Assembly: GCA_038239195.1 (NCBI GenBank)
Contig: JBBSEZ010000099.1
Location: forward strand, 1-25,216
Source of the DNA: JBBSEZ01 sp038239195
GTDB taxonomy: Bacteria > Planctomycetota > Planctomycetia > Gemmatales > Gemmataceae
Direction of reading: 5' to 3'
Length of the DNA: 25,216 nt
Of this stretch, positions 1 through 7,397 are shown one piece after another. Position numbers and translations under genes: made by a program. Under the pieces are notes generated by a model, which saw only the letters and a list, made by a program, of their open reading frames with translations, had not been told where the DNA came from and ran no database searches. How positions within the stretch are numbered: position 1 is the first letter of the stretch; each line of letters begins with the position of its first letter.

Positions 1-46
1 CCTCTGTCGCGCCCCGCGGCTGTTTTTTCCCCCTCCTCGCGATTTT

Positions 47-77
47 TTGTGACATTTCGGCCCACCCCCGTGACAAT
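47..77 (+). promoter_or_regulatory. possible promoter of the first secreted-protein gene
   Basis: TTGTGA (47-52) and GACAAT (72-77) resemble -35 and -10 boxes, but the 19-base spacing is long. The predicted start lies about 80 bases before the ATG at 163. Weak, by eye only. Confidence 0.22.
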
Positions 78-162
78 GAGGGTGGTGCGAACGCCCTGTT
101 CAGGGTGAGCCGAAACCACGAACGTCGCCCCTTTCCCATCCGAGGAGGTAGCCCCAGGCCTT

Positions 163-1233
163 ATGTCCCCAACATTTCTCCGCCGAACGTTTGCGACCGC
201 GCTGGCCCTGTCGGTCCTGGCGTTGCCCGCCTTTGCCGCCCCCGTCCCCAAGGTCGGCCCGTCGCTCAACGTCGAGAAGTATCTGCTCGACGACACCGAC
301 GGGGTGCTGGTCGTCAACGTCAAGCAGATCATGGCCTCGCCCGCCTACAAGAAGGCGTTCCAGAAGCAGTTCGCCGACCTGCTGGCCCGGCCCGAGGTGC
401 AGACGTACCTCAAGGACGCCGGCTTCGACCCGCTCAAGGACGTCGACCGCGTCGTGGTCTGCATGGGCAAGAGCTGCCATGCCGACAACTTCGAGGCGGG
501 TCGCGAGGACGGGCCCTTCATCCTCTTCCAGGGCAAGTTCGACGCGGCAAAGGGGAAGGCCAAGCTGGCGGCCCTGGCCAAGGACCAACCCGACCACTTC
601 GTCGGCATCGACGCCCCCGGCGGCCAGAAGATCTACCGCCTGGGCAAGAACAATGCGCCCTTCCTCGCGCAACTCGACGCCAACAACGTCGCGATCGCGG
701 GGAAGAAGGCCCACGTCCTGGAGGCGCTGGTCAAGGCGTCGGGCAAGAAGCAGACGAAGTTCGTCCACAAGGAAGTGGCGGCGCAGCTCAAGAAGCTCAA
801 GCCCGACGTGGCGGTGCAGGGCTTCGCGCTGGAGCAGATGGTCATGAATACCCGCTACGAGAGCATCGACAACGGCATGGGCAAACGCATCTCCAAGGCG
901 CGCCAGGTAACGATGGCCGACAACGGCTTCAAGGGGGCGACGCTGGAGATCGCCGTCAAGGACGAGGCGCGCGGCAACGTCGCGTTCGTCGTCAAGGACA
1001 AGGCCCAGGTCAAGAAACACAGCGACGACTTCACGAAGGGGCTGGAGCAGGCCCGGATGCAAATCGCCCGCGAAGTGGCGCGCGACGCGAAGTTGGCGCC
1101 GGTGGCGCGCTTCCTGGCGGGCGTCAGCATCAGGACCGTTGGGCAGACCATCACGATGGAGGGCAAGGCCGATACCGACATGGCCCAGGCCATGTTCGAT
1201 GCGATGTTCATGGGGCGCGCCGGGGGTAAATGA
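163..1233 (+). CDS. secreted protein of unknown function
   Basis: This 356-residue protein was not recognised as a named family. Residues 1-25 form a clear signal peptide: basic MSPTFLRR, a hydrophobic stretch, then an AFAA cleavage region, so the mature protein should act outside the cytoplasm. The mature part is rich in Lys, Ala and Asp, with no membrane segment. It alternates short beta-like stretches (for example DGVLVVNVKQ) with amphipathic helices, which recalls the repeated soluble domains of secreted planctomycete proteins. No catalytic motif is visible. The ATG at 163 is supported by GAGGAGG about 13 bases upstream and by the signal peptide starting there. It stands alone on the plus strand and is followed at once by a hairpin terminator. 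Coding is certain; the function is unknown. Confidence 0.85.
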   Translation: MSPTFLRRTFATALALSVLALPAFAAPVPKVGPSLNVEKYLLDDTDGVLVVNVKQIMASPAYKKAFQKQFADLLARPEVQTYLKDAGFDPLKDVDRVVVCMGKSCHADNFEAGREDGPFILFQGKFDAAKGKAKLAALAKDQPDHFVGIDAPGGQKIYRLGKNNAPFLAQLDANNVAIAGKKAHVLEALVKASGKKQTKFVHKEVAAQLKKLKPDVAVQGFALEQMVMNTRYESIDNGMGKRISKARQVTMADNGFKGATLEIAVKDEARGNVAFVVKDKAQVKKHSDDFTKGLEQARMQIAREVARDAKLAPVARFLAGVSIRTVGQTITMEGKADTDMAQAMFDAMFMGRAGGK

Positions 1234-1240
1234 GGCGAGG

Positions 1241-1320
1241 GCGCGAAAGGGCAAGAGAGGGGGCGCTCGGGAGAGAAGGTGTTCTCCCGGGGGCCCTCTT
1301 GCTGGTCGCCGTTTCGCGAT
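1241..1320 (+). terminator. large imperfect hairpin after the first gene
   Basis: Starting eight bases after the stop codon, about 1241-1275 can pair with about 1282-1320. The inner arm GCTCGGGAGA pairs with TCTCCCGGGGGC, and the outer parts GCGCGAAAGG and CGCCGTTTCGCG also match. No T-run follows. It shares the words CCCTCTTGCT and CCGTTTCGCGAT with the hairpin at 5971-6044, so it may be a dispersed repeat used as a terminator. Confidence 0.55.
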
Positions 1321-1454
1321 TGCCTCATCTTCCTTCCTCGGGCTGGCCATCGGGGGCGGTTCTGCGCGGGGGCGGTTTCCGGGGAGCGGCCGTTTGGCCC
1401 GCCGACGCTCGGCCAGGAGGGCAGGGAGGAGCAGCATCCGCGGGGCCCTGCGGA

Positions 1455-1661
1455 GTTGAGAGGGGCGAGTTGCTGGCGAGTCGGTGTGTCGGGCGACAGG
1501 TGGACCTGGGCCAGCCCTGTCATGCCAGGCAGCACCACCAGCCGCTCGCGGTCGCGCGGGAGGGCCTGCTCGAGCCGGGGCACGAACTCGGGCCGCGGGC
1601 TGATCAGGCTCATGTCGCCGCGCAAGACGTTCCACGACTGCGGGAACACGTCCAGGTGCGT
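1455..1661 (-). pseudogene. remnant of a bacterial sugar transferase (WcaJ/EpsL-type, PF02397)
   Basis: Translated on the minus strand, this stretch gives LRRTHLDVFPQSWNVLRGDM, then SLISPRPEFVPRLEQ and LPGMTGLAQVHLSPDT. These are the signature C-terminal blocks of polyprenyl-phosphate sugar-1-phosphate transferases: LDELPQLWNVLRGDMSLVGPRPE followed by PGITGLAQV. Such enzymes start exopolysaccharide or O-antigen synthesis at the inner membrane. Only about 70 residues survive. The N-terminal membrane segment and basic motif are missing, and beyond TGLAQVHLSPDT the reading frame turns into non-homologous sequence. No start codon or ribosome site belongs to it. It is therefore a decayed relic, not a working gene. 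The remaining sequence up to 1903 shows nothing further that I can recognise. Confidence 0.7.
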
Positions 1662-1903
1662 GCGGCGCAGACAGCGGGATGAGCGCCAACGTCGCAGCCC
1701 CCGACCTCGCCGCCGCCCCTTCAAGCCCGGCATGGCGCTGCCCCTGTGTTTCCTGGGCGCGGCCGACAGCGTCAGCGTCGATCTGCACGAAATACCCCAC
1801 ACGGCGACGCTCCGGCGGGGCCGGGGGGGATTCAGCAGTTCCATAACCCGTGACCCGGGGAGGGGGAACTCGGTGGCCCACCCCGCCGACCGCCCCAGGC
1901 GGT

Positions 1904-3316
1904 TCAATGCGAGGCAACCCAAGCCGCCTGTCTCCTCTGTTGCCATTTGATCCACTCTTCCGTGAGTTCCTTCCCGTTGGTTTTCGCCTCGAGCCTCCTT
2001 CGCCTTTCTCTTCGGGCCTCTGGGGTGTCCAAATCGGACGACATGCTCTTGTCCAGGAGATTGATCGCCGCTCGCGCGGCAGTGCGGTTGAAAGCCACAA
2101 AAGCCTTCACGCCCCCCGTGTCCGGGCCTACGCCCAGCCGCGTGAACGAACCTCTGGCATCGAAATGGAACTCCATGGAAACAAAGTCCCCGCCCTCCTT
2201 CCTGACGGGGTCGCGGGAGGCCCTGTCCAATGCTTTCCCGAGAATGTTCCCGGCGCTGGTATACTCGAAGCGGTAGTCAATCTTGAAGCCTGTTGCCGTC
2301 TTGTTGAAGCCCCTGTATTCGCCGCCGATCTTCCGCGTCTGCGGGTGAACGAACAGCAGGATGTTCACAGCCTCGCTTGCGATCAGCTGCCGTGCCGTCC
2401 GAACGAGGGGGGGCTCTCGGGTGGTGTCCGCGCTTGTCTTGACTACGAAACTCGGTTTCGTCTGGGGGTACGGCCGCAACCTCCCGGTGTCTGAGGGGAC
2501 GCGCCAGCTAGTGATCGGATATTTCTTGTTGCCCGTGGCGGCGTCGATGTGAATGACCTCGTGGGACCAGATCCGTTCGGGGCCACCGCCGGGGATGGAA
2601 ATGGCGTAATCACCCCCGTCTAACCGCGAGAAAACACCCTTGTGCATCGACCCGTCGGCCAAGTTAATGCTGGCATTCCATTGACTGACAGCCCTCCTGT
2701 CTACCTTCGGATCGAGACGTTGGTACGCGCGCTTCCGGTGGTCGTACACGTAATCCGCAGATTTGCCGAGGGGGGCCTTTGCGCGCGGCGTGCTGACCAC
2801 TTCCCGGGGCCTGACCACTTCCCAGCGAGACCCGGATAGCTCAGAGGGGTTTGAGACCAGCTGCACGGAGCCGTCCACGGTGTTGCCGTCGAGATACCAC
2901 CGCAGGCCTTTCGGTGAAAGGCAATTCAACCGGACGCCGCCTTCTACCGGGTGCAACCGCCAGCGCGTGTCCGAGCTCTTCGTGCCGTTCGCCAGGCGCA
3001 CTTTCCCGCTGAGCGAATTGCCTTCCAGCCAGCGGGGGGAGCCAGCGGGTTTGTGCTGCAAGCTCATTACCCCATCGACGACCTTGACTACCCACGTCGT
3101 GTCGGGGCAGTTATTGCCAGCCAGCGTGACCGACCCGGATCGGGGGTCCACGCTGAGCCAACGCGGCCCCTCGATGTGACCGAGGCATTTCAGGGAAATA
3201 ACGTCTCCCGTCCGCAGGCGTGGGAGCTCTTCTGCGCAAGCACGTCGGGTGGGCCGCGCGAGCGTCAGCGCGGCCACCATGAGGACGGTCGTCGTCTGCA
3301 GAGTAATTCGGGCCAT
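1904..3316 (-). CDS. secreted protein with N-terminal beta-trefoil domain
   Basis: 470 residues. Residues 1-28 look like a signal peptide (MARITLQTTTVLMVAALTLA, ending near ACA), so it is probably exported. Residues about 36-168 hold three units of roughly 43 residues with the pattern (I/M/V)xLxx...xRWLxxxxxxGxVxLxxxxxxxxxxW. This is the threefold pattern of a beta-trefoil (ricin-B/fascin-like) fold, often used to bind carbohydrate or protein. Residues about 190-260 (YVYDHRKRAYQRLDPKVDRR, then a Trp/Gly-rich beta region) and the C-terminal 180 residues are not recognised; the end is basic (RRERRRRLEAKTNGKELTEE). It is a single gene with its own candidate promoter at 3374-3401. The trefoil is inferred from repeat spacing only. 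Confidence 0.8.
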   Translation of the reverse strand: MARITLQTTTVLMVAALTLARPTRRACAEELPRLRTGDVISLKCLGHIEGPRWLSVDPRSGSVTLAGNNCPDTTWVVKVVDGVMSLQHKPAGSPRWLEGNSLSGKVRLANGTKSSDTRWRLHPVEGGVRLNCLSPKGLRWYLDGNTVDGSVQLVSNPSELSGSRWEVVRPREVVSTPRAKAPLGKSADYVYDHRKRAYQRLDPKVDRRAVSQWNASINLADGSMHKGVFSRLDGGDYAISIPGGGPERIWSHEVIHIDAATGNKKYPITSWRVPSDTGRLRPYPQTKPSFVVKTSADTTREPPLVRTARQLIASEAVNILLFVHPQTRKIGGEYRGFNKTATGFKIDYRFEYTSAGNILGKALDRASRDPVRKEGGDFVSMEFHFDARGSFTRLGVGPDTGGVKAFVAFNRTAARAAINLLDKSMSSDLDTPEARRERRRRLEAKTNGKELTEEWIKWQQRRQAAWVASH

Positions 3317-3373
3317 GACAAGAGGCCTCTGATTGGGTCAGGACAAGGTCGATGCCCCACGCCGGCACGGGCC

Positions 3374-3401
3374 ATTCTAGCCGCGATCCCCCGAGTTGCA
3401 A
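3374..3401 (-). promoter_or_regulatory. sigma70-like promoter for the beta-trefoil gene
   Basis: On the minus strand TTGCAA (3401-3396) and TAGAAT (3379-3374) are separated by 16 bases. The -10 box matches the consensus at five of six positions, and the start would lie about 50 bases ahead of the ATG at 3316. A visual match, not tested. Confidence 0.4.
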
Positions 3402-3578
3402 GGACAAGGAGAACGCCGGTCGCTACGGAGGCCCCCGAACCATTCCCACTGCCACCTCACTGGCGTGTTGCCACTTGGCCGCCGCGGGCAGCTTGCTCAT
3501 ACCGCTGCGGTGGGCCCGACAGCCCGTCCTCGGCACGAAAACCTGCACCGAATTCGACGAGTCGGTGACAACGGCTTG

Positions 3579-3785
3579 TCAGCATGGAACCCGCGACGAT
3601 GCGCCTCGTTGAGCTCGGTAGCGAGACGGCAACCTCGACCTCGCCACTCTAGGGATGTTGCGCAGGTCGCCGGCGGGGAGGGCGAGGGGCCCGGGGGCGC
3701 GTCGGGCAGGGCGGGCGCGGCCGGCGAGGATCGCGGCCGACAGGCCCACCGCGAGGGTCGCGGCGGCGATCACGGGGCGGCGCAT
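3579..3785 (-). CDS. possible small or truncated exported protein
   Basis: A 68-codon reading frame starts MRRPVIAAATLAVGLSAAILAG, which looks like a signal peptide. GAGGGAGGG lies about eight bases before the ATG, so initiation is credible. After residue 24 the sequence becomes Arg/Ala/Pro-rich and does not look like a folded domain. The likeliest reading is the surviving 5' end of a secreted-protein gene whose remainder is lost; a genuine small secreted peptide is possible. It was not recognised. Confidence 0.3.
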   Translation of the reverse strand: MRRPVIAAATLAVGLSAAILAGRARPARRAPGPLALPAGDLRNIPRVARSRLPSRYRAQRGASSRVPC

Positions 3786-4245
3786 GGTTCATCCCTCCCT
3801 CTGGTAATTGCCCTTCCGCCGGGCGACCGCGCCCCGACTCCCGGCGCAGGGCGCGGGCGAGGCCCTTTTAGACCACCATGCTCTTGTTAATCGGCCACCT
3901 GCTCGACCGGGCCGGCCGGGGCGGCGCTCCAGATCGTCATTGCGACTGCCGCCGCGCCCTGGTGTTGCGGCCGGGCCCCCGCAGAAGGCATCGGGCTCCT
4001 CTTAGACGTGCCGCTTCAAGACCTGGGCGAAGACGCCCCGGAGCGAACTCTACTCTCCGCATGTCCGAGTCCTTCGACCGCTGCGGCAACGCCCGCACCA
4101 TCATTGACCTGACCGCCGACTCGCCGCGGGAGGTGTCGTGCCCAGCATGCTAAGGGGGCCGACTCGGGCTGAATTGCGCCCCACCTTATTCGCTATCGAC
4201 GGAGCAAACAAGGGAAACAAGGTTCGCACCCTCGCCGCGCCTCGT
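3786..4245. other. stretch without a convincing gene, left of the IS
   Basis: No frame here has a recognisable protein. A 30-codon frame from 4061 (+) and a 36-codon frame from 4147 (+), the latter preceded by GGAGGTG, are too short and unlike known families to call. The second runs into the left end of the insertion sequence and could be an interrupted gene, but nothing supports this beyond the ribosome-site-like word. Confidence 0.4.
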
Positions 4246-4261
4246 GCTAAGCAGTAGTTTC
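4246..4261. repeat. IS left end: direct repeat GCTAAG plus inverted end CAGTAGTTTC
   Basis: GCTAAG (4246-4251) recurs in the same orientation at 5875-5880, and CAGTAGTTTC (4252-4261) recurs inverted at 5865-5874. This is the layout of a target-site duplication flanking terminal inverted repeats. The central CTAA would fit the YTAR target preference reported for IS701-type elements, so the true duplication may be four or six bases. Confidence 0.75.
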
Positions 4262-4409
4262 TAGTCTGGAGGGGGTATTTGCTAGTTGAGGCATCGGGAT
4301 TGATCGTTTTCGGGGGCGGCCAGGGCGGGTGCCGCCGCTGCCACTTTTTCAGCGAGTTTCTGCCCACCAGGGGCTCAATTACGGATCACATAAGTCTCTT
4401 TCTCTCCCC

Positions 4410-5735
4410 TCAGCCCGCCGCGTTTCGCTCTTCTCCCAGGTAGTTCGCCAGAAGTCGCGAAATCTCGCCGCCGTGCCGGCGCAGCAGCCGCTCCAGGTCC
4501 AACACGCTCGGCCGTTCCTCGCGTTTGTTCCACGGCGGATGGAACCACCAGGCGTCCCCAACCTCCTTGTCCAACTCCTCCTCTAACAACCGCAGGCAGC
4601 TCATCGTCACGAACAAGGCCTGCGTCGTCCTCTCGATGGGGTTGCGCGTCCACGCCCGACACTCCTCCCAACCCAACCGCTGCTTGAGGTCCCGGAACCC
4701 ATCCTCCTGCCGGAACCGCGCGCAGAATAGTTCTGCGACCTGCGCCCCACTCAACTCCGTCGCGGTGCAGGGCATGATGAAGCGCTTCTTGTAGCCCTCC
4801 ACCTTGGCCACGATCACCTTGACCTGCATGTCGTGTCCCAGCGGCCGCCAGTAGCACAGCGCCTCCTTCCACTCCACCCGCCGCATGCGACCGTAGATGA
4901 ACGCCTCCCCCGTCTGCCACTTCCCCGCCCACCGCCCGCCCTGCCGCGGCGGCGGCAGTTGACGCCCCCACTTCCGCTTGGGCCCCTCCGGCGCCGCGTA
5001 CAGCCTCGCGTCGTGCCGCAACCGCGTGATGACTTCCACGCGCGGGGGCACATCGCCGTCTTCGTCGGGCTCGGGCCGCACCAGCGGCCGCACCACGCTG
5101 CGCAGGGCGAAGCCGCCATCGACCACCCCCAAGTGCTTGCCAGGCACGGTCTTGGCGTGCTGCCGCAGCATCTCGACCATGAGTTCCGGCTTGGTGCGAA
5201 ACGGCAGGAGCGGCCCCCAGTCGCCCTGCGCGAAGGGCAACTGGGACTTGCGGAAGTAGAGGCGGCCGGCGACGGGCAGGAAGGTGGCGGGGCGGTCGGG
5301 GTTGTGCCGCAGGGCGCCGGTGACGACCCAGTTGTGGGCGCGAACGGTCGCGGCGCGGTTGGGGCAGCGGGCGGAGTACTCGTGGTAGGTGCAGGTGCCC
5401 CAGACGTGGCCGCTGGTGCGATGCACCTTGGTGTCGTCGCCGGCCCAGACGTGGTAGCCGTGCCAGGGGCGGTCCGGCGGCGCGGCGCAGGCCGCGGCGG
5501 TGCCCTGCTCGAGGAACGGCAGCGACCAGGAGCCGTACTCGGCGAACGACTCCAGTGCCCTCCAATCGTCGGCGAGGCCCAAGGCGACGAGGGACTGGGT
5601 GATGGTGTGCTCCTCGACGTTCAGCGCCAGGCCGGTGACCCACTCGACGAAGCGGCCGAGGCCGGCGTTGGTGAAGCCGAAGGCGCAGGAGACGACGAGC
5701 GCTTGCCAGAGCGACCATAATCGGGTAGCTTGCAT
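4410..5735 (-). CDS. DDE transposase, IS4/IS701-like
   Basis: 441 residues, the size of a complete IS4-superfamily transposase, which cuts and joins the element's ends in the cytoplasm. The catalytic triad can be placed: first Asp in WAGDDTKVHRTSG (D100/D101), second in GVVDGGF (D206), and Glu in RFRQEDGFRDLKQRLGW (E344). The last fits the R-x2-E-x6-K pattern of IS4-type enzymes. The long beta-rich insertion between D206 and E344 also fits this group. The frame is intact. The ATG at 5735 is chosen because GGGAGGTG lies a few bases upstream; an extension to 5772 exists only in another frame. That ribosome site lies in one arm of a hairpin (5738-5801). The DDT motif resembles IS701-type transposases, but assignment between families is unsure. 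Confidence 0.88.
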   Translation of the reverse strand: MQATRLWSLWQALVVSCAFGFTNAGLGRFVEWVTGLALNVEEHTITQSLVALGLADDWRALESFAEYGSWSLPFLEQGTAAACAAPPDRPWHGYHVWAGDDTKVHRTSGHVWGTCTYHEYSARCPNRAATVRAHNWVVTGALRHNPDRPATFLPVAGRLYFRKSQLPFAQGDWGPLLPFRTKPELMVEMLRQHAKTVPGKHLGVVDGGFALRSVVRPLVRPEPDEDGDVPPRVEVITRLRHDARLYAAPEGPKRKWGRQLPPPRQGGRWAGKWQTGEAFIYGRMRRVEWKEALCYWRPLGHDMQVKVIVAKVEGYKKRFIMPCTATELSGAQVAELFCARFRQEDGFRDLKQRLGWEECRAWTRNPIERTTQALFVTMSCLRLLEEELDKEVGDAWWFHPPWNKREERPSVLDLERLLRRHGGEISRLLANYLGEERNAAG

Positions 5736-5737
5736 GC

Positions 5738-5801
5738 GACACCTCCCGGGCGACCTTGCCTGTTGGAAACACTACCTGTCAGGCTCGGCGCGGGAGGTGT
5801 C
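5738..5801 (-). promoter_or_regulatory. hairpin masking the transposase ribosome binding site
   Basis: On the minus strand GACACCTCCCG (5801-5791) is perfectly complementary to CGGGAGGTGTC (5748-5738), an 11-bp stem. The 3' arm contains the GGAGGTG ribosome site two to eight bases from the transposase ATG. RNA read in from outside the element would fold and hide the site; RNA started inside the loop would not. This arrangement is known from IS10 and IS50. Confidence 0.5.
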
Positions 5802-5864
5802 TTTGTCACCCCCCCCATTGGAGGAGCTTTGCGACTCGCCTTGTCCCTCTATCACGTTCCACGG

Positions 5865-5880
5865 GAAACTACTGGCTAAG
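5865..5880. repeat. IS right end: inverted end GAAACTACTG plus direct repeat GCTAAG
   Basis: This is the partner of 4246-4261. GAAACTACTG (5865-5874) is the exact reverse complement of the left end, followed by the second GCTAAG copy (5875-5880). Confidence 0.75.
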
Positions 5881-5970
5881 ACGGGTGCCCCGGAGGGACG
5901 CGCCGAGCCGGGGCCACAACGCTCCGCCGAGCCTGGCCCCCTCGGCAGGCGGGGCGGCCTATTCGGCCCG

Positions 5971-6044
5971 CGCGAAACGGCAAGCAAGAGGGCCCCGGCG
6001 AGACCAGCCTGTTTCGCCGGGGCCCTCTTGCTTGCCGTTTCGCG
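5971..6044 (-). terminator. 31-bp perfect hairpin ending the BMC operon
   Basis: Positions 5971-6001 and 6014-6044 are perfect reverse complements (31 bases) around a 12-base loop. The hairpin begins four bases after the stop codon of the last BMC-operon gene. No U-run follows, so it may act as a strong structural terminator or RNA 3'-end protector. Its outer arm carries the repeat word CGCGAAACGGCAAGCAAG. Confidence 0.65.
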
Positions 6045-6047
6045 ATC

Positions 6048-7241
6048 TCATCCCAGGACCCGGTCCCACTTCGCCTTGTGATGCGCGATCTTCTGCGCCG
6101 ACGTCATCTTCGCGAAATCGACAGCCCCATTCGCCGCCGCCCCATTCTTTGCTGCCTGCCCGTTCGTGTCCGCGCGCGGCGAGGGTGGAGCGCTGATGAC
6201 CGTGCCATTCCCCCCGTAGCTCATCACGCCGGTTTGCAGCTGCATGTCGGCCTTCAGGTCGCGGTGCGGCTTGACGTTCAGCTTCTGGAGCACTCCGTGG
6301 TAGGCGTGGACGGCCTCTTCGGGGCCGATCTCCCCGTCGGCAATGAGCCGCAGGAAGCGGATGAAGGCGAACTGGTTCTCGGCGTTGTTGATCTTGCGGC
6401 CGAACAGGGCGACGCGCGCCCCGTACTTCTTCGCCTCGGCGAGCAGCTTGAAGGCGTCGTAGGTGGTCCCGGCCGACCCGCCCAGGATGCCGACGACGAG
6501 GTGCGGGTCGTAGCGGACCAGCTCTTCCATCGCCTTCGGCCCGTGGTAGACCATCTTCAAGAAGCGGGGCCGCCCCGCGCTGGTCACCCCGCCCAGCGTG
6601 CGCACGATGACGTCGTTGATGAACGCCGGCAACTGGCTCGCCTCGACCGCCTCGGGACGATTCGGGTCGAACACCTCCAGGAAGTGCTGGAAGCCCTTGC
6701 GCTCGGCCTCGTGGCGAAATTGCTTGTACTCTTCCAGGGCGACCCGGTCGAGCGTGGCGTCGTTGTTGAAGGTGATGCTGTAGAGCCCGAGGTTGGCGCC
6801 GAGCCGGCGCTCTTCGGGCTTGCAGTCGAGGTGCCCGCACTGGATGTGGTCGAGCGTCGCCGTGCGGAACGGCAGCGACGGCTGCCCCGGATACTTGCTG
6901 CCGCGCACCACGTGGATGTCGGTCGTGTCGTTGGCGCGGGCGGCGGGGGTGACGGGGCTGTCGTCGAAGAGGCGCCGGTGGATGGTGAGCACCTCGCTGG
7001 TGCTGGCCGCCATGAGCATGACGTCCACGAGCTTCTGCTCGACGATCTGCGCGATTACGTCGCGGAACTCGCTCAGGGTGCGGTAGCGCACCTCGCCGGG
7101 GTGGGCCTCCGGCGACCGGCCCGGCGCGCCGATCGACAGCGCCGCGTCGGCGTCCTTGGCGTCGGCGAGGATGAAGTCCTTGCAGCCGCGCGGGTCGGCG
7201 TGGATGCGGGCCAACTTCTGATCGAGCGATTTCTGCACCAT
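6048..7241 (-). CDS. class I (DeoC/LacD-like) aldolase-like TIM-barrel protein of the PVM BMC operon
   Basis: 397 residues, last gene of the operon. The segment LVVGILGGSAGTTYDAFKLL (248-267) followed by KKYGARVALFGRKIN (271-285) is typical of the last two strands of DeoC/LacD/FbaB-type barrels. K229 in RFLKMVYHG is in a suitable place for a Schiff-base lysine. Substrate and reaction are inferred only: perhaps sugar-phosphate cleavage or isomerisation supporting the compartment. An HxxCxHxxC pattern (H132, C135, H137, C140) may bind metal. Residues 350-374 form a low-complexity Asn/Gly/Ala linker, then an amphipathic helix (TSAQKIAHHKAKWDRVLG) ends the protein. Linker plus helix is the usual form of a BMC encapsulation peptide. 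GAGGTGA stands just before the ATG. The gene is 156 bases downstream of the dehydrogenase, with an inverted repeat in the gap. Confidence 0.7.
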   Translation of the reverse strand: MVQKSLDQKLARIHADPRGCKDFILADAKDADAALSIGAPGRSPEAHPGEVRYRTLSEFRDVIAQIVEQKLVDVMLMAASTSEVLTIHRRLFDDSPVTPAARANDTTDIHVVRGSKYPGQPSLPFRTATLDHIQCGHLDCKPEERRLGANLGLYSITFNNDATLDRVALEEYKQFRHEAERKGFQHFLEVFDPNRPEAVEASQLPAFINDVIVRTLGGVTSAGRPRFLKMVYHGPKAMEELVRYDPHLVVGILGGSAGTTYDAFKLLAEAKKYGARVALFGRKINNAENQFAFIRFLRLIADGEIGPEEAVHAYHGVLQKLNVKPHRDLKADMQLQTGVMSYGGNGTVISAPPSPRADTNGQAAKNGAAANGAVDFAKMTSAQKIAHHKAKWDRVLG

Positions 7242-7260
7242 GTCTCACCTCGAAAAGAAG

Positions 7261-7392
7261 AATTAGCCACAGATGAACACAGATGAACACAGATGAGACC
7301 GAAGAGGAGCGAACAGGGAAGGCGCCGGCCTTCTCGAATTGCTAACTTTCCTTCTTCCATCTGTGTTTATCTGTGTTCATCTGTGGCTAATT
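7261..7392. repeat. 35-base inverted repeat built from ACAGATGAAC units
   Basis: Positions 7261-7295 and 7358-7392 are inverted copies differing at one base. Each arm contains about 2.5 tandem copies of a 10-base unit (ACAGATGAAC) with AATTAGCC at the outer end. The 62-base interior has no gene. The element fills most of the gap between the dehydrogenase and the aldolase-like gene. Near-identical AGCCACAGAT-type words are, from memory, common dispersed repeats in environmental bacteria. Confidence 0.85.
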
Positions 7393-7397
7393 CCTCT

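Larger units (their letters stand above)
4252..5874 (-). mobile_element. intact insertion sequence, IS4/IS701-like, about 1.62 kb
   Basis: The element is bounded by 10-bp perfect terminal inverted repeats and a GCTAAG direct repeat. It contains one full-length transposase gene and no passenger gene. It sits between the beta-trefoil gene and the end of the BMC operon and interrupts neither. Matching direct repeats and an undamaged transposase suggest recent insertion. Family placement rests on the transposase motifs and remains tentative. Confidence 0.8.

Noticed and set aside
100..2100. Very long open frame on the minus strand opposite the first gene
   Set aside because: Arg/Ala/Pro-rich with no domain, runs antisense to a gene with a signal peptide and ribosome site; typical of GC-rich shadow frames.
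4147..4256. 36-codon plus-strand frame with GGAGGTG upstream, running into the IS
   Set aside because: Too short and without homology signs; removing the IS only extends it into low-complexity sequence.
4833..5720. Long plus-strand frame across the transposase
   Set aside because: Antisense shadow of an intact DDE transposase; low-complexity Arg/Pro/Gly composition.
7261..7392. CRISPR array suggested by the repeated ACAGATGAAC units
   Set aside because: Units are tandem without spacers and arranged as one inverted pair; no cas gene nearby.
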